From assembly GCA_035696925.1 (NCBI GenBank), contig DASSDW010000007.1, forward strand, positions 1 through 24,379: a DNA stretch of 24,379 bases, given 5' to 3'. The notes under the pieces are model-generated. The model was not told the origin of the DNA. It did no database searches and saw nothing but the letters and a program-made list of their open reading frames with translations. This document shows positions 7,829 through 16,158 of this stretch, in pieces. The position numbers and the translations under genes are program-made. The number at the start of each line of letters is the position of its first letter. Position 1 is the stretch's first letter. Source of the stretch: JAJNBA01 sp035696925. GTDB taxonomy: Bacteria; Actinomycetota; UBA4738; HRBIN12.

Positions 7829-9535
7829 TTAGCGGACGGCAGCCAGTGCGTCGACGATCCCGGCGCCGTACCAACTGTTGTACTCGGCGGTTCCCACGCA
7901 GACCTGGTCCTCGAAGGGAACGTTGGGATCCAGTCCCACCAGATCCGGATAAAGCTCCGCCGAACTCACGGAGGGGCAGGCGTGGTTCGTCGCGGTGCGA
8001 CGGAGGATCCTCTCAACCTGTCTCGGCGCGAGCCCGAAACCGGCCCCGCTCCCCGAGCCGTACTCGCTCACGATCAACGCCGCGACGCCTGCGGCGTGGG
8101 GCGACGCCATCGACGTTCCCTGCAGGTAGACGTACACCCCGCAGTTCCTCTCGTTCCTCGGCCTGCGGACGCAGTCGACGACAGCGAAGGGGTTGAGCGA
8201 ACCGAACCTGGGGCCGATCAGCCCCTCCTCCATCGCGAGGTCGGCCGGGTAGGTAGAAAGGATCCTGGTATTCGGTGAGTCGTACCGAGGGGTCCCGAAG
8301 AACTCACGGCGATCCCCACCGGGTGCGGAGACGGTGGAGGCTCTGAACCCGTAGTTCGAGTAGTACGCCTTGCGCCCGCTCGGACCGACGGCGTTGACCG
8401 TCATCACGTGCGCTCCCTCGGTCGGGATGTCGAGGCAGTCGTCCGTGATGTTGTCCCGGATGTACTCGCTACCAGGAGGGAAGTCGGGGCTGAAGGCATC
8501 GTAGGTCGGGTTGTCGAGATCCGTGTGGGAGTTCCCCGAGGAGGAGAGGAGCGACACGCCGTGTCGCCAGGCGTACTGGAGCGCACGGTTGGACGCGTCG
8601 ATCACGGTCGCCTGCTGCCGTTGGGCCTCGGGCGAGTCCAACGGGTTGTTCCTGCAGTTGAACTCCCACGGGTCGGTGAAGAAGCTCATGTTGACGACAT
8701 CGATCCCGTGATCCGCCGCGAACGTGTACGCGGCCAAGGTCTCGAATAGGAAGAAGAACCCCGAGTCCTGTCCCGCTCGGAGGTTCACGAGCGTGACCTC
8801 AGGAGCGACACCGGCGACGCCGAGGCCGTTGAGCTCGGCCGCGACGATCCCCGCCACGTGCGTCCCGTGGCCACCCTCATCGACCGTCGCCGGGTCGGAG
8901 CACGACCGGTCCGGTTCGTCCTCACACGGCCCGTCGATCAATGGGATATCGGTGGTGAAGTTCCGGCTGAGTGACCTGTTGACGTTGTCGTCGAGGTCGG
9001 GATGGCTCGCGTCGATGCCCGTGTCGATGATGCCCACGCGGACCTGCGGGCTCCCCTGCTGGATCGCGTAGGAGCCCCGGGCGGTCGCATGGATCAGCTT
9101 CATGCCCCACTGGAGGTCGGCCAACGGCTCTTGTCTCGGACTGACTCGCACTTGCGAGCTCTGCGCCGAGCTTGCGGACCCGATCGCCTCGACCTCGTCC
9201 ACCTTCTCTCGAAGTGCGGGGTCCGAATAGCCGATCACCCGGTTCCGCGAGGCGCCCGAGATCGCTGCCTCCGCGGTCGCATCCAGGACGAAGCCAGCGT
9301 TCCGCGTCGTCACTCTGGCAACGCCGATCGAGGCGATCTCCTCGACGACCCGGCCGCCCGCGGCTTCCACGGCCGACCGACCCTCCGCGAAGGACGAGCC
9401 AGCCTCATAGAGGACGATGTACTCGCGAAGCGGTCCGCCGGGACGCGAACTGCTCGCGGTTGCCGAAGGCAGTGACCCGACGAGAGCGAGCGCGAGCGCG
9501 GCGATCAGCGCGGCAGCGATGGAGCGTCTGCGCAT
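7829..9535 (-). CDS. Secreted subtilisin-like serine protease (S8 family)
   Basis: A 568-residue exported protease. Residues 1-28 form a Sec signal peptide (MRRRS, a long Ala/Leu core, then ATASS). Residues 37-78 (YIVLYEAGSSF to GVARVTT) look like an I9-type propeptide that folds and inhibits the enzyme until cleaved. The catalytic triad is visible: Asp171 in IIDTGID, His223 in GGHGTHVAG and Ser475 in GTSMASPH. Asn335 in SSSGN is the oxyanion-hole residue. The catalytic domain carries several cysteines, which suggests disulfides. The family is usually degradative or a processing protease; no dedicated substrate is encoded nearby. A GGGAGG site supports the start. It has its own promoter-like box and no coupling to neighbours, so it is probably monocistronic. 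Confidence 0.92.
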   Translation of the reverse strand: MRRRSIAAALIAALALALVGSLPSATASSSRPGGPLREYIVLYEAGSSFAEGRSAVEAAGGRVVEEIASIGVARVTTRNAGFVLDATAEAAISGASRNRVIGYSDPALREKVDEVEAIGSASSAQSSQVRVSPRQEPLADLQWGMKLIHATARGSYAIQQGSPQVRVGIIDTGIDASHPDLDDNVNRSLSRNFTTDIPLIDGPCEDEPDRSCSDPATVDEGGHGTHVAGIVAAELNGLGVAGVAPEVTLVNLRAGQDSGFFFLFETLAAYTFAADHGIDVVNMSFFTDPWEFNCRNNPLDSPEAQRQQATVIDASNRALQYAWRHGVSLLSSSGNSHTDLDNPTYDAFSPDFPPGSEYIRDNITDDCLDIPTEGAHVMTVNAVGPSGRKAYYSNYGFRASTVSAPGGDRREFFGTPRYDSPNTRILSTYPADLAMEEGLIGPRFGSLNPFAVVDCVRRPRNERNCGVYVYLQGTSMASPHAAGVAALIVSEYGSGSGAGFGLAPRQVERILRRTATNHACPSVSSAELYPDLVGLDPNVPFEDQVCVGTAEYNSWYGAGIVDALAAVR

Positions 9536-9549
9536 GGGAGAACCTCCCC
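9536..9549 (-). promoter_or_regulatory. Ribosome binding site of the protease, inside a start-codon hairpin
   Basis: On the minus strand the leader reads GGGGAGGTTCTCCC directly before the ATG. GGGAGG is the ribosome binding site. The adjacent CTCCC can pair with GGGAG across a 3-nt loop, hiding the site. Confidence 0.5.
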
Positions 9550-9578
9550 TTGATCGGTCACCCCCACGAGACGGTGGA

Positions 9579-9584
9579 ACCCTA
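9579..9584 (-). promoter_or_regulatory. -10 box for the protease gene (TAGGGT)
   Basis: TAGGGT on the minus strand lies 43 nt before the protease ATG, giving a leader of about 36 nt that includes the GGGAGG site. The same hexamer precedes ftsE at 22597-22602. No clear -35 is visible. Confidence 0.4.
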
Positions 9585-9606
9585 CGCGATGTTGCCGGCG
9601 CTTGTC

Positions 9607-11202
9607 CTACCCGGAACGGGGCAGCCGCGACCGCCCGACCTCCTTCCGGATCTGACGGGCGGCGTTCGCACCGGGGCCGCCCGTGACCCCGCCGCCCGGG
9701 TGGGCGCCGGATCCGGCCAGGTAGAGGCCGTCCAGGACGAACCGGTACCGAGCTTCCCCGTTCAACGGACGCCAGGCGAAGAACTGGTCGAGGCCCGGCT
9801 CCGCGTGTTGGACGTGGCCGCCCGTGAGGCCGAAGTCGGCCTCGAAGTCCTCCGGTGTGATGACCTGCCGCGCCTCCACGAGCTCGCCGAGTCCCGGCGC
9901 GTATCGCTCCAGCGTCTTGACCGTCACGTCCCCCAGCCGTTCGCGCTCGCGGGGCCACTCCCCCGCTCGAAGATGCCGGGGGGCGGATTGGACGATCGCG
10001 CTCATGACGTGACGACCCTCGGGCGCGAGCGATGGGTCGACGAGGGACGGGATCGTCGCCTCGATCCACGGTTCGTCGGCGAGCTCACCGTACTTCCTGG
10101 CGTCCGACGCCCTCTCGACGTAGTCGATCGATGGACCGATCACGATCCGGCCCTGCACGCGCTCGGGATCCTCGTGGAAGGCCGGGAGGCCGGACAGGGC
10201 GAGGTTCACCTTGGCGGTGGCTCCTGGCTGCCGGATGTTGCCCGCACGCCAGAGCATCGTCGGACCGATCTCCCCGGGGTCGCACAGCGCGAGCGTCCGC
10301 TTCGGGTCGGCCGCAGACACGACGATGTCCGCGTCGATCTCGGTGCCGTCGGCGAGGGTCACCCCGACGACCCGGCGGTTCCCCGATCGGATCTGCTTCA
10401 CGTCCGCTCCGGTGCGGATCTCCGCGCCCGCGCCCGATGCTGCCGAGGCGAGCGCCGCGGCGAGCGCCTGGGTCCCCCCGCGCGCGAACACGGCGGTCCC
10501 GGCGGCCCCCCCGTCGTTGCCCGCGGAGTCGTTCAGGAACAGCGCGGCCGTCCCCGACGACCATGGCCCGCACGCCGTATAGAGCACGCCTCGGGTGGAC
10601 AGCGGGCCGCGCACCGCCTCCTCCTCGAACACCTCCTGGACGAGATCGGCGACGGCCATCGGCATCATGCGGATCGCTTCGCGGCCGTACCGTGCGCCCA
10701 GCCCTCGGAACGCCCACCCCACCCTGAGCCCCGAGATCGCATCGGCGAGCGTCGGCGCGCTGATGTCGGGCGGGGTCGCGACGTTCACGTACGCGAGGAA
10801 CGACGCGATCGCTCGCACCTTCTGATCGAACTCCGCGTAGGCGTCGGCATCGCGCGGGTTCCGCTCCCGGAGCTCCCGTGCCGTCCGAGCGGCATCGCCC
10901 CAGAACGTCACGGAGGATCCGTCCGGCTGCGGCGCGAACATCCGGACGGGCGGTTCGATGAGCGAGAGCCCGTGGTCCTCCAGCCGGAGGTCGTCGATCA
11001 CCGATCGACGGAGACGGCCGACCGTGTGCGCGAGCCCGGGGGCCATGAAGCCCGGAGCGAACTCGCCGCCCCGGAGGATGCCGCCCACCTCGGCAGCCCG
11101 CTCCAGGACCGTGACGCGGCGCCCGTCCTTCGCGAGGAGGGCGGCGGCCACCAAACCGTTGTGGCCCGCGCCGATCACGACGACGTCCGAGCGGGCTCCC
11201 AC
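9607..11202 (-). CDS. PYROXD2/CrtI-like FAD oxidoreductase, copy 2
   Basis: A 531-residue flavoprotein of the phytoene-desaturase/PYROXD2 group of amine-oxidase-fold enzymes. The N-terminal Rossmann motif VVVIGAGHNGLVAA (7-20) and the acidic Glu34 in TVLER bind the FAD ADP moiety. The C terminus carries the family motif LAGSGAHPGGGVTGGPG. The middle has the cap-domain signatures of the group (GGTQALAAAL and VVSAADPKRTL). No signal peptide or TM helix is seen, so it is cytoplasmic. The GTG start is 2 nt after the stop of the upstream paralog, so the two are co-transcribed. CrtI-type carotenoid activity is possible, but no crtB, crtE or other carotenoid gene is near; PYROXD2-like proteins have no settled bacterial reaction. 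Confidence 0.88.
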   Translation of the reverse strand: MGARSDVVVIGAGHNGLVAAALLAKDGRRVTVLERAAEVGGILRGGEFAPGFMAPGLAHTVGRLRRSVIDDLRLEDHGLSLIEPPVRMFAPQPDGSSVTFWGDAARTARELRERNPRDADAYAEFDQKVRAIASFLAYVNVATPPDISAPTLADAISGLRVGWAFRGLGARYGREAIRMMPMAVADLVQEVFEEEAVRGPLSTRGVLYTACGPWSSGTAALFLNDSAGNDGGAAGTAVFARGGTQALAAALASAASGAGAEIRTGADVKQIRSGNRRVVGVTLADGTEIDADIVVSAADPKRTLALCDPGEIGPTMLWRAGNIRQPGATAKVNLALSGLPAFHEDPERVQGRIVIGPSIDYVERASDARKYGELADEPWIEATIPSLVDPSLAPEGRHVMSAIVQSAPRHLRAGEWPRERERLGDVTVKTLERYAPGLGELVEARQVITPEDFEADFGLTGGHVQHAEPGLDQFFAWRPLNGEARYRFVLDGLYLAGSGAHPGGGVTGGPGANAARQIRKEVGRSRLPRSG

Positions 11203-11204
11203 GC

Positions 11205-12815
11205 TCAGGCCGCCCTCCCTCGTCCTCGGCCCCCTCGACCGCCCCTCAGCACCTCGAGCGCGGCGATCCGACCGGGGGCGCCCATGATCCCGCCACCGGG
11301 GTGCGTCGCCGACCCGCACATCCACAGATCGCGGATCGGTGTGCGGTAGCGGGCCCACCCCGGCACCGGTCGGTTGAAGAACAGCTGCTCGAGAGAGAGC
11401 TCCCCCTGGAAGATGTTGCCTTCGGTCAGGCCCGTCACGTCCTCGATGTCCTTCGGGGTGATGAACTGCGACCCCACGATGTGCTGTCGGATCGTCGGGA
11501 ACCGCTCCGCGATCGTGTCGATCACGTTCTGGCCGAAGGACTCCCGCGCCCTGTCGTCCCAGATCGCGTCTCCGGCCAGCCGGTAGGGCGCGTACTGGAC
11601 GAAGCAGCTCATCACGTGGCCGCCGGGAGGAGCCATCGTGGGGTCCACGAGCGTGGGGATGATCATGTCGATGTAGGGGCGGCGCGAGGGGCGTCCGTAC
11701 TTGGCGTCGTCGTACGCCCGTTCCATGTAGTCGACCGAGGGAGAGAACGAGATCGCGCCGCGGAGCCACTCCCCCGTGCCCGGCTTGCATTCCAGCTCCG
11801 GGAGGCCGTCGAGCGCCAGGTTCACCTTGCCGCTCGACCCGCGGTACTTGTAGCGCAAGACTTCTTCGCGGAAGGCGGGATCGAGCGTGCCGTCCTCGAG
11901 CAGCTTGATGAACGTCCAGCGGGAATCCAGCGAGGACAGGACGATCCCCGCCTCGATCTGCTCTCCCGACTCCAGCGTCACACCGGTGGCACGACCGCCC
12001 CGCACGTCGATCCGCGCGACGGGCGCCTCCGTCCGGATCTCCGCGCCCGCCGCCAGGGCCGCGCTCCCGATCGCGTCGGAGATGCTCCCCGTCCCGCCGC
12101 GCGGCACGCCCCAGGCGCGGAACGCCCCATCGATCTCGCCCATGTAGTGGTGGAGCAGCACGTAGGCCGTGCCCGGTGATCGGGGCCCCTGGAACGTCCC
12201 GATGATCCCCGAGGCGCTCATCGTCGCCTTGAGGGGATCGGTCTCGAACCACTGATCGAGGAAATCCGCTGCCGACATCGTCATCAGCTGGATGAACGTC
12301 GTCTGCAGACGCTTCGGCAGGTCCTTGAACGTCTTCGCGAGGGGCGTGAGCGGGAGCCAGTCCCGGACCGAGATCTTGCCGGGGTCCGGCGGCACGATCG
12401 ACAGGATCGGTTTGATGAACCGCGCCATCTCCGCCATCAACGGTCCGTACTCCTCGTAGGCCTCGGCATCGTTCAGGGACCAGCGACGGAGCTCGCGAAC
12501 GGTGCGGCCGTGGTCGTTGACCCGCCAGAGCGAGTCGCCGTCCAGCGGTGTGATCGTCCCGTCGAGGGGCAGGATCTCGAGCCCGTGCTTGGGCAGCTCG
12601 AGCTCGCGGATGATCTCCGGGCGCAGGAGCGAGACGACGTAGGAGAAGACGCTGAACCGGTAGCCGGGGACGATCTCCTCGGAGACGGCCGCACCGCCGA
12701 GGACGTGGCGGCGCTCGAGGACCAGGACGTTCTTCCCGGCCTTCGCGAGGTACGCGGCGGTCACCAGGCCGTTGTGGCCTCCCCCGATCACGACGGCGTC
12801 GTAGCGCTGCGGCAT
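11205..12815 (-). CDS. PYROXD2/CrtI-like FAD oxidoreductase, copy 1
   Basis: A 536-residue paralog of the downstream gene with the same architecture. The FAD-binding motif is AVVIGGGHNGLVTA (7-20) with Glu34 in VLVLERR. A conserved GGAAVSEEIVPGYRFS follows. The C-terminal motif is WMCGSATHPGGGIMGAPGR. It ends in a low-complexity Gly/Arg tail (GGRGGRGRGRAA) absent from the second copy. The ATG at 12815 has AGAGGAAG just upstream. It is the first gene of the two-gene unit and is divergent from the GcvT-like gene. The pair may act as a heterodimer or handle successive oxidations; both are inferences. The substrate is unknown. Confidence 0.88.
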   Translation of the reverse strand: MPQRYDAVVIGGGHNGLVTAAYLAKAGKNVLVLERRHVLGGAAVSEEIVPGYRFSVFSYVVSLLRPEIIRELELPKHGLEILPLDGTITPLDGDSLWRVNDHGRTVRELRRWSLNDAEAYEEYGPLMAEMARFIKPILSIVPPDPGKISVRDWLPLTPLAKTFKDLPKRLQTTFIQLMTMSAADFLDQWFETDPLKATMSASGIIGTFQGPRSPGTAYVLLHHYMGEIDGAFRAWGVPRGGTGSISDAIGSAALAAGAEIRTEAPVARIDVRGGRATGVTLESGEQIEAGIVLSSLDSRWTFIKLLEDGTLDPAFREEVLRYKYRGSSGKVNLALDGLPELECKPGTGEWLRGAISFSPSVDYMERAYDDAKYGRPSRRPYIDMIIPTLVDPTMAPPGGHVMSCFVQYAPYRLAGDAIWDDRARESFGQNVIDTIAERFPTIRQHIVGSQFITPKDIEDVTGLTEGNIFQGELSLEQLFFNRPVPGWARYRTPIRDLWMCGSATHPGGGIMGAPGRIAALEVLRGGRGGRGRGRAA

Positions 12816-12884
12816 CCGCTTCCTCTTCGCTCTTCTCGGTGGCGCTCGTCTCGGCGCCGTTCTCGGGCACCTGGTCGCCGGAGA

Positions 12885-12890
12885 AGGCTA
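12885..12890 (-). promoter_or_regulatory. -10 box for the oxidoreductase pair (TAGCCT)
   Basis: TAGCCT on the minus strand lies 69 nt before the ATG at 12815. It is the same hexamer as the -10 box of the divergent GcvT-like gene. No firm -35 is seen. Confidence 0.35.
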
Positions 12891-12954
12891 TCCGAACGCC
12901 GTCGGCGTACGGTCGCCGATGCTAGCCGTGCGCCCGGAGTGGAGGCGAAACGGC

Positions 12955-12966
12955 CTTGACCTCAAG
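12955..12966. promoter_or_regulatory. Palindrome CTTGACCTCAAG in the divergent intergenic region
   Basis: CTTGA and TCAAG are perfect inverted arms around a 2-nt centre, located between the divergent -10 boxes. The size and position would suit an operator for a dimeric repressor. The 12816-13016 gap otherwise holds only the two promoters. No regulator gene is visible nearby, so the role is speculative. Confidence 0.3.
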
Positions 12967-13003
12967 TCATCCGGGCGGGGCGGTCCCGCGGAACGCCCTC
13001 GGC

Positions 13004-13009
13004 TAGCCT
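13004..13009 (+). promoter_or_regulatory. -10 box of leaderless promoter for the GcvT-like gene (TAGCCT)
   Basis: TAGCCT ends 7 nt before the ATG at 13017, and there is no Shine-Dalgarno sequence. The expected transcription start is the A of the ATG. Confidence 0.55.
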
Positions 13010-13016
13010 GTGCCGG

Positions 13017-14210
13017 ATGAGCGTCGGCACGGCCTTCTTCGAGCGCCAGCGGGAGTTGAACACGAAGCTGGCGTGGGGCGACTGGTCCGGCTACCACGCA
13101 GCCGCCGTGTTCGCGGACTTCGTGGACATCGAATACAACGCGATCCGCGAGGCGGCCGCCGTGATCGACGTCTCGCCCCTCTACAAGTACGAGGTCAGCG
13201 GCCCCGATGCCGCGGCGCTCCTCGACCGAGTGATCACGCGGGACGTCTCCCGCGTCGCGATCGACCAGGTGATCTACACCCCGTGGTGCGACGAGGAGGG
13301 GAAGGTCATCGACGACGGAACCGTGACGCGGCTCGACGAGGACCGCTTCCGCGTGACGGCCGCCGATCCCTCCTTCCGGTGGTTCGCCCTGAACGCCACC
13401 GGTCTCGACGTGCGGATCGACGACATCTCGGAGACGACCGCGGCACTCGCCGTGCAGGGACGGCTCTCCCGCCACGTCCTCGAGCGGGCGACGGGGAAGG
13501 ACTGGTTCGACCTCCGCTACTTCCGCCGCCGCCCGGGCTCGATCGGAGATGTCGACATCGACGTCACGAGGACCGGGTACACGGGGGATCTCGGCTACGA
13601 ACTCTGGATCCCACGGGAGGGTGCCCTCGCGGTCTGGGACCGCCTCTTCGAGGTCGGCGCGAACTACGGGCTGCGGCCGGCCGGGATCCAGGCGCTCGAC
13701 ATCTGCCGTCTCGAGGCCAGCCTGATCCTGATCGAGGCCGAGTACACGAGCGCCCGCCACGCGTTCGCGCCGGAGCTCAAGTACTCGCCGTTCGAGATCG
13801 GCCTCGGACGCCTCGTCGCGTTCGACAAGCAGGCGGAGTTCACGGGGAAGCGGGCGCTGATCGCGGAACGCGAGGCGGGCGGTCCGGCGCGACGGCTCGT
13901 CGGATTGGACCTCGATTGGTCCGCGATCGAGTCGATGTACGCGAGGCACGGCCTCGCACCGCAGATCTCGGCGCTCGTCCACCGCGCGCCCGTCCCGGTC
14001 TACCGGGAGGGCACCCAGGTCGGCCGCGCGACCTCGGTCGGATGGGGTCCCACGATCAAGAAGATGGTCGGGTTCGGTTCCGTGGACAAGGACCTGACGA
14101 AGGTCGGCACACGGCTCTCAGTGGAGTGGACCGTGGAGGGCGAGCGCGGGAAGGTGGGGGCCACGGTCGTGCCCATGCCGTTCCTCGACCTCGATCGCAA
14201 GCGCTCCTAG
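13017..14210 (+). CDS. GcvT/DmdA-like tetrahydrofolate-dependent aminomethyl- or demethylase
   Basis: A 397-residue member of the aminomethyltransferase fold, which includes the glycine-cleavage T protein, dimethylglycine/sarcosine dehydrogenase domains and the DMSP demethylase DmdA. The family places a catalytic Asp at position 101 in E. coli GcvT; here WCDEEGKVIDDGTV supplies Asp99/Asp100 in the same context. GYTGDLGYELWIP (187-199) is the folate-site GYTGE-like motif, and a GcvT C-terminal barrel domain follows residue 280 or so. No gcvH or gcvP lies nearby, which argues against a standard glycine-cleavage role. Folate-linked demethylation of an N- or S-methyl compound is more likely. It is leaderless and separated by 34 nt from the next gene. 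Confidence 0.85.
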   Translation: MSVGTAFFERQRELNTKLAWGDWSGYHAAAVFADFVDIEYNAIREAAAVIDVSPLYKYEVSGPDAAALLDRVITRDVSRVAIDQVIYTPWCDEEGKVIDDGTVTRLDEDRFRVTAADPSFRWFALNATGLDVRIDDISETTAALAVQGRLSRHVLERATGKDWFDLRYFRRRPGSIGDVDIDVTRTGYTGDLGYELWIPREGALAVWDRLFEVGANYGLRPAGIQALDICRLEASLILIEAEYTSARHAFAPELKYSPFEIGLGRLVAFDKQAEFTGKRALIAEREAGGPARRLVGLDLDWSAIESMYARHGLAPQISALVHRAPVPVYREGTQVGRATSVGWGPTIKKMVGFGSVDKDLTKVGTRLSVEWTVEGERGKVGATVVPMPFLDLDRKRS

Positions 14211-14244
14211 CTCCGTCCGCTGCTCGGTGCGAGAAACTGGGTCC

Positions 14245-16158
14245 GTGACGAACCGCCGGTCGCTCGCGCTGATCGCGCTCGTGCTGGTCGGCGGGCTCGT
14301 CGGCCTCGCCGTCGGGCTGGCGGGAAGCGCGCTACTGGGAGCGATCACCGGCGTCATCTGCGTCGCGGTGGCGCTCCTCGCCACCCGATCCGTCCAGGGG
14401 ATGTCCGCGCCCACCGACCCCTCGCGGCGGCGGCTCCTCGCGATCGCCGGGCTGCTGGGCGCCGCCGCGGCGACCGGGGGCGCCGCGCTCGGCCGCACCG
14501 TCCGGCGCGTCGCCCGCCCGGATCCCCGGCCGGTCCAGGAGGCGATGGCACGAGACCTCGGCGCCGAGTACATGGAGCTCGTCGCGCGCGCGTATCACCC
14601 CGATCGCAGCGGCGACATCCAGCTGCTCGCCGCCCCGTTCAACAGCGCGAACTACCCGCAGGAGTCGCGGTCGCTGGTCCCCCGCGACCCGAGGACCAGC
14701 CATGCGAGCGTGTGGATGTACCTCGAGCGGGTCCCTCTCGTCGTCGCCGGGCCGGGGATCGCCGGCCTCGACTCCGAGGAGCGCGTGTCCCTCGCCGACG
14801 TCGCTCCGACGATCGCCCAGCTGATCGGGTTCGATGCGTTCCTGGAGCTGGGGCGGGAGGGACGCCCGCTGCCGGGGATCGTGCGGCCAGCGGATCCGCC
14901 CGCGGTCGTGGTGACGTTCGTGATCGACGGCGGCGGCTGGAACGTCCTGCACGAGTTCCCGGACGCCTGGCCCAACCTCCGTCGGCTGATGCGGGACGGC
15001 GCGAACTTCCGCAACGCGATCCACGGATCGTTCCCTGCCGTGACGGCGTCCGCGCACGCCACGATCGGAACCGGCGCGTTCCCTCGGACGCACGGTGTGA
15101 CGGGGCACAACATCCGGGACGGCCGGCAGGTCCGCAAGACCTACGGAGAGCCGGGGCGCGCGAACCCGGGCGATCTCCTCGTCCCCACCCTCGCCGACCT
15201 CTGGAGCGAGGCGACCGACCGTGCATGGGTCGGCGAGATCGGCTACCAGATCTGGCACCTGGGGATGCTGGGAGGGGGCGGTGGCCAAGCCACGACCGGG
15301 TCCGGGTCGACGCGCGTCCAACCGGTGGCCGTGTACTGGGACGAGGTGGCCGACCCGCAGGGCTGGCGCAGCCTGAACGACGAGCTCTTCCGGTTGCCCG
15401 CGGGCGTGCCGTCGCTCGATGCGTTCGAGCGCTACCGGGCGGACTTCGTCCCCAACCCCGACCGCGACCCCGCGTTCGATCCCGTGCGACCCAAGAACAT
15501 GCACTGCTGCAGTACCCCGGTGATCAGGTACCAAGGCGATCTGATCGAGGCGACGATCGCGAACGAGCCGGTCGGTTCCTCGGGCGCGACGGGGCTCCTG
15601 TTCATCAACTACAAGGCGCCCGACTACACCGGACACGTCTACGGGATGTTCGATCCGATGACGGGCGACGCGCTCCGAGACGTCGACGAGCAGCTCGGGC
15701 GGCTCGTGCGCCAGCTGGATGCCCTGTATCCGGGCCGGTACGCGCTGATCGTCACCGCGGACCACGGGCAGTGTCCCCTCCCCGACGCCGCCGGGGGCGT
15801 CCGGATCGACCCGATCCAGCTCTGGGACGACCTCGAGCGGGAATTCGGCGGCGGCCTGTTCGGCTTGGTCCAGAACGTCGTGCCCTCCGAGGTGTACCTG
15901 GAGTCGGACGTCCTGTGGGACGTGGGCGCGACCCGGGAGGACATCGCCTCGTTCCTCCGGGACTACCCCTACCGGCGGAACATCGGACCGTACGTGCCCC
16001 GCGACGCGATCGAGCAGGACCTCCTGGAGCGGCAGCAGTTCGCCGCGGTCTTCGCGACCACGTTCCTGGACTCCCTCGACGGCCGCGACCTCGAGGCGGA
16101 GTTCGGCACCGGCATCTATCCCGAGGCGGAGATCGGGATCCCGCCGCCGGTCCGTTAG
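14245..16158 (+). CDS. Membrane-anchored alkaline-phosphatase-superfamily hydrolase, apparently permuted
   Basis: A 637-residue type I phosphodiesterase/nucleotide pyrophosphatase-like protein. Helices lie at about residues 7-28, 30-47 and 65-83; the third begins with SRRRLLAIAG, a twin-arginine-like motif. The core starts at VVVTFVIDGGG with Asp228, nucleophile Thr267 (FPAVTASAHAT), Asp460/His464 (DYTGHVYG) and Asp506/His507 (TADHG). The element that usually ends this fold lies before the core: RSGDIQLL (121-128), TSHASVWMY (151-159, His153), VPLVVAGPGI (163-172) and VSLADVAPTIAQLIG (181-195). No histidine occurs after His507. The start is GTG at 14245 (a weaker GTG at 14227 is possible), with GAAACT 6 nt upstream. 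The stop abuts the aconitase X start. The site should face outside the cell. Substrate unknown. Confidence 0.85.
   Translation: MTNRRSLALIALVLVGGLVGLAVGLAGSALLGAITGVICVAVALLATRSVQGMSAPTDPSRRRLLAIAGLLGAAAATGGAALGRTVRRVARPDPRPVQEAMARDLGAEYMELVARAYHPDRSGDIQLLAAPFNSANYPQESRSLVPRDPRTSHASVWMYLERVPLVVAGPGIAGLDSEERVSLADVAPTIAQLIGFDAFLELGREGRPLPGIVRPADPPAVVVTFVIDGGGWNVLHEFPDAWPNLRRLMRDGANFRNAIHGSFPAVTASAHATIGTGAFPRTHGVTGHNIRDGRQVRKTYGEPGRANPGDLLVPTLADLWSEATDRAWVGEIGYQIWHLGMLGGGGGQATTGSGSTRVQPVAVYWDEVADPQGWRSLNDELFRLPAGVPSLDAFERYRADFVPNPDRDPAFDPVRPKNMHCCSTPVIRYQGDLIEATIANEPVGSSGATGLLFINYKAPDYTGHVYGMFDPMTGDALRDVDEQLGRLVRQLDALYPGRYALIVTADHGQCPLPDAAGGVRIDPIQLWDDLEREFGGGLFGLVQNVVPSEVYLESDVLWDVGATREDIASFLRDYPYRRNIGPYVPRDAIEQDLLERQQFAAVFATTFLDSLDGRDLEAEFGTGIYPEAEIGIPPPVR

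Noticed and set aside
9536..10069. Upstream extension of the protease frame to 746 residues
   Set aside because: It precedes a normal signal peptide and ribosome site at 9535, and it overlaps the downstream end of the second oxidoreductase gene in another frame.
11203..12870. Upstream extension of the second oxidoreductase frame (1087 residues in total)
   Set aside because: Before 11202 the frame is a shadow of the first oxidoreductase gene; the FAD motif starts right after the GTG at 11202.
12816..12870. Short Glu-rich peptide from a GTG at 12870, ahead of the first oxidoreductase
   Set aside because: It has no ribosome site and runs out of frame into the oxidoreductase gene; I treat it as leader sequence.
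12956..12961. TTGACC as a -35 box for the GcvT-like gene
   Set aside because: It is 42 nt from the TAGCCT -10 box, far beyond the usual 16-19 nt; it is better seen as part of a palindrome.
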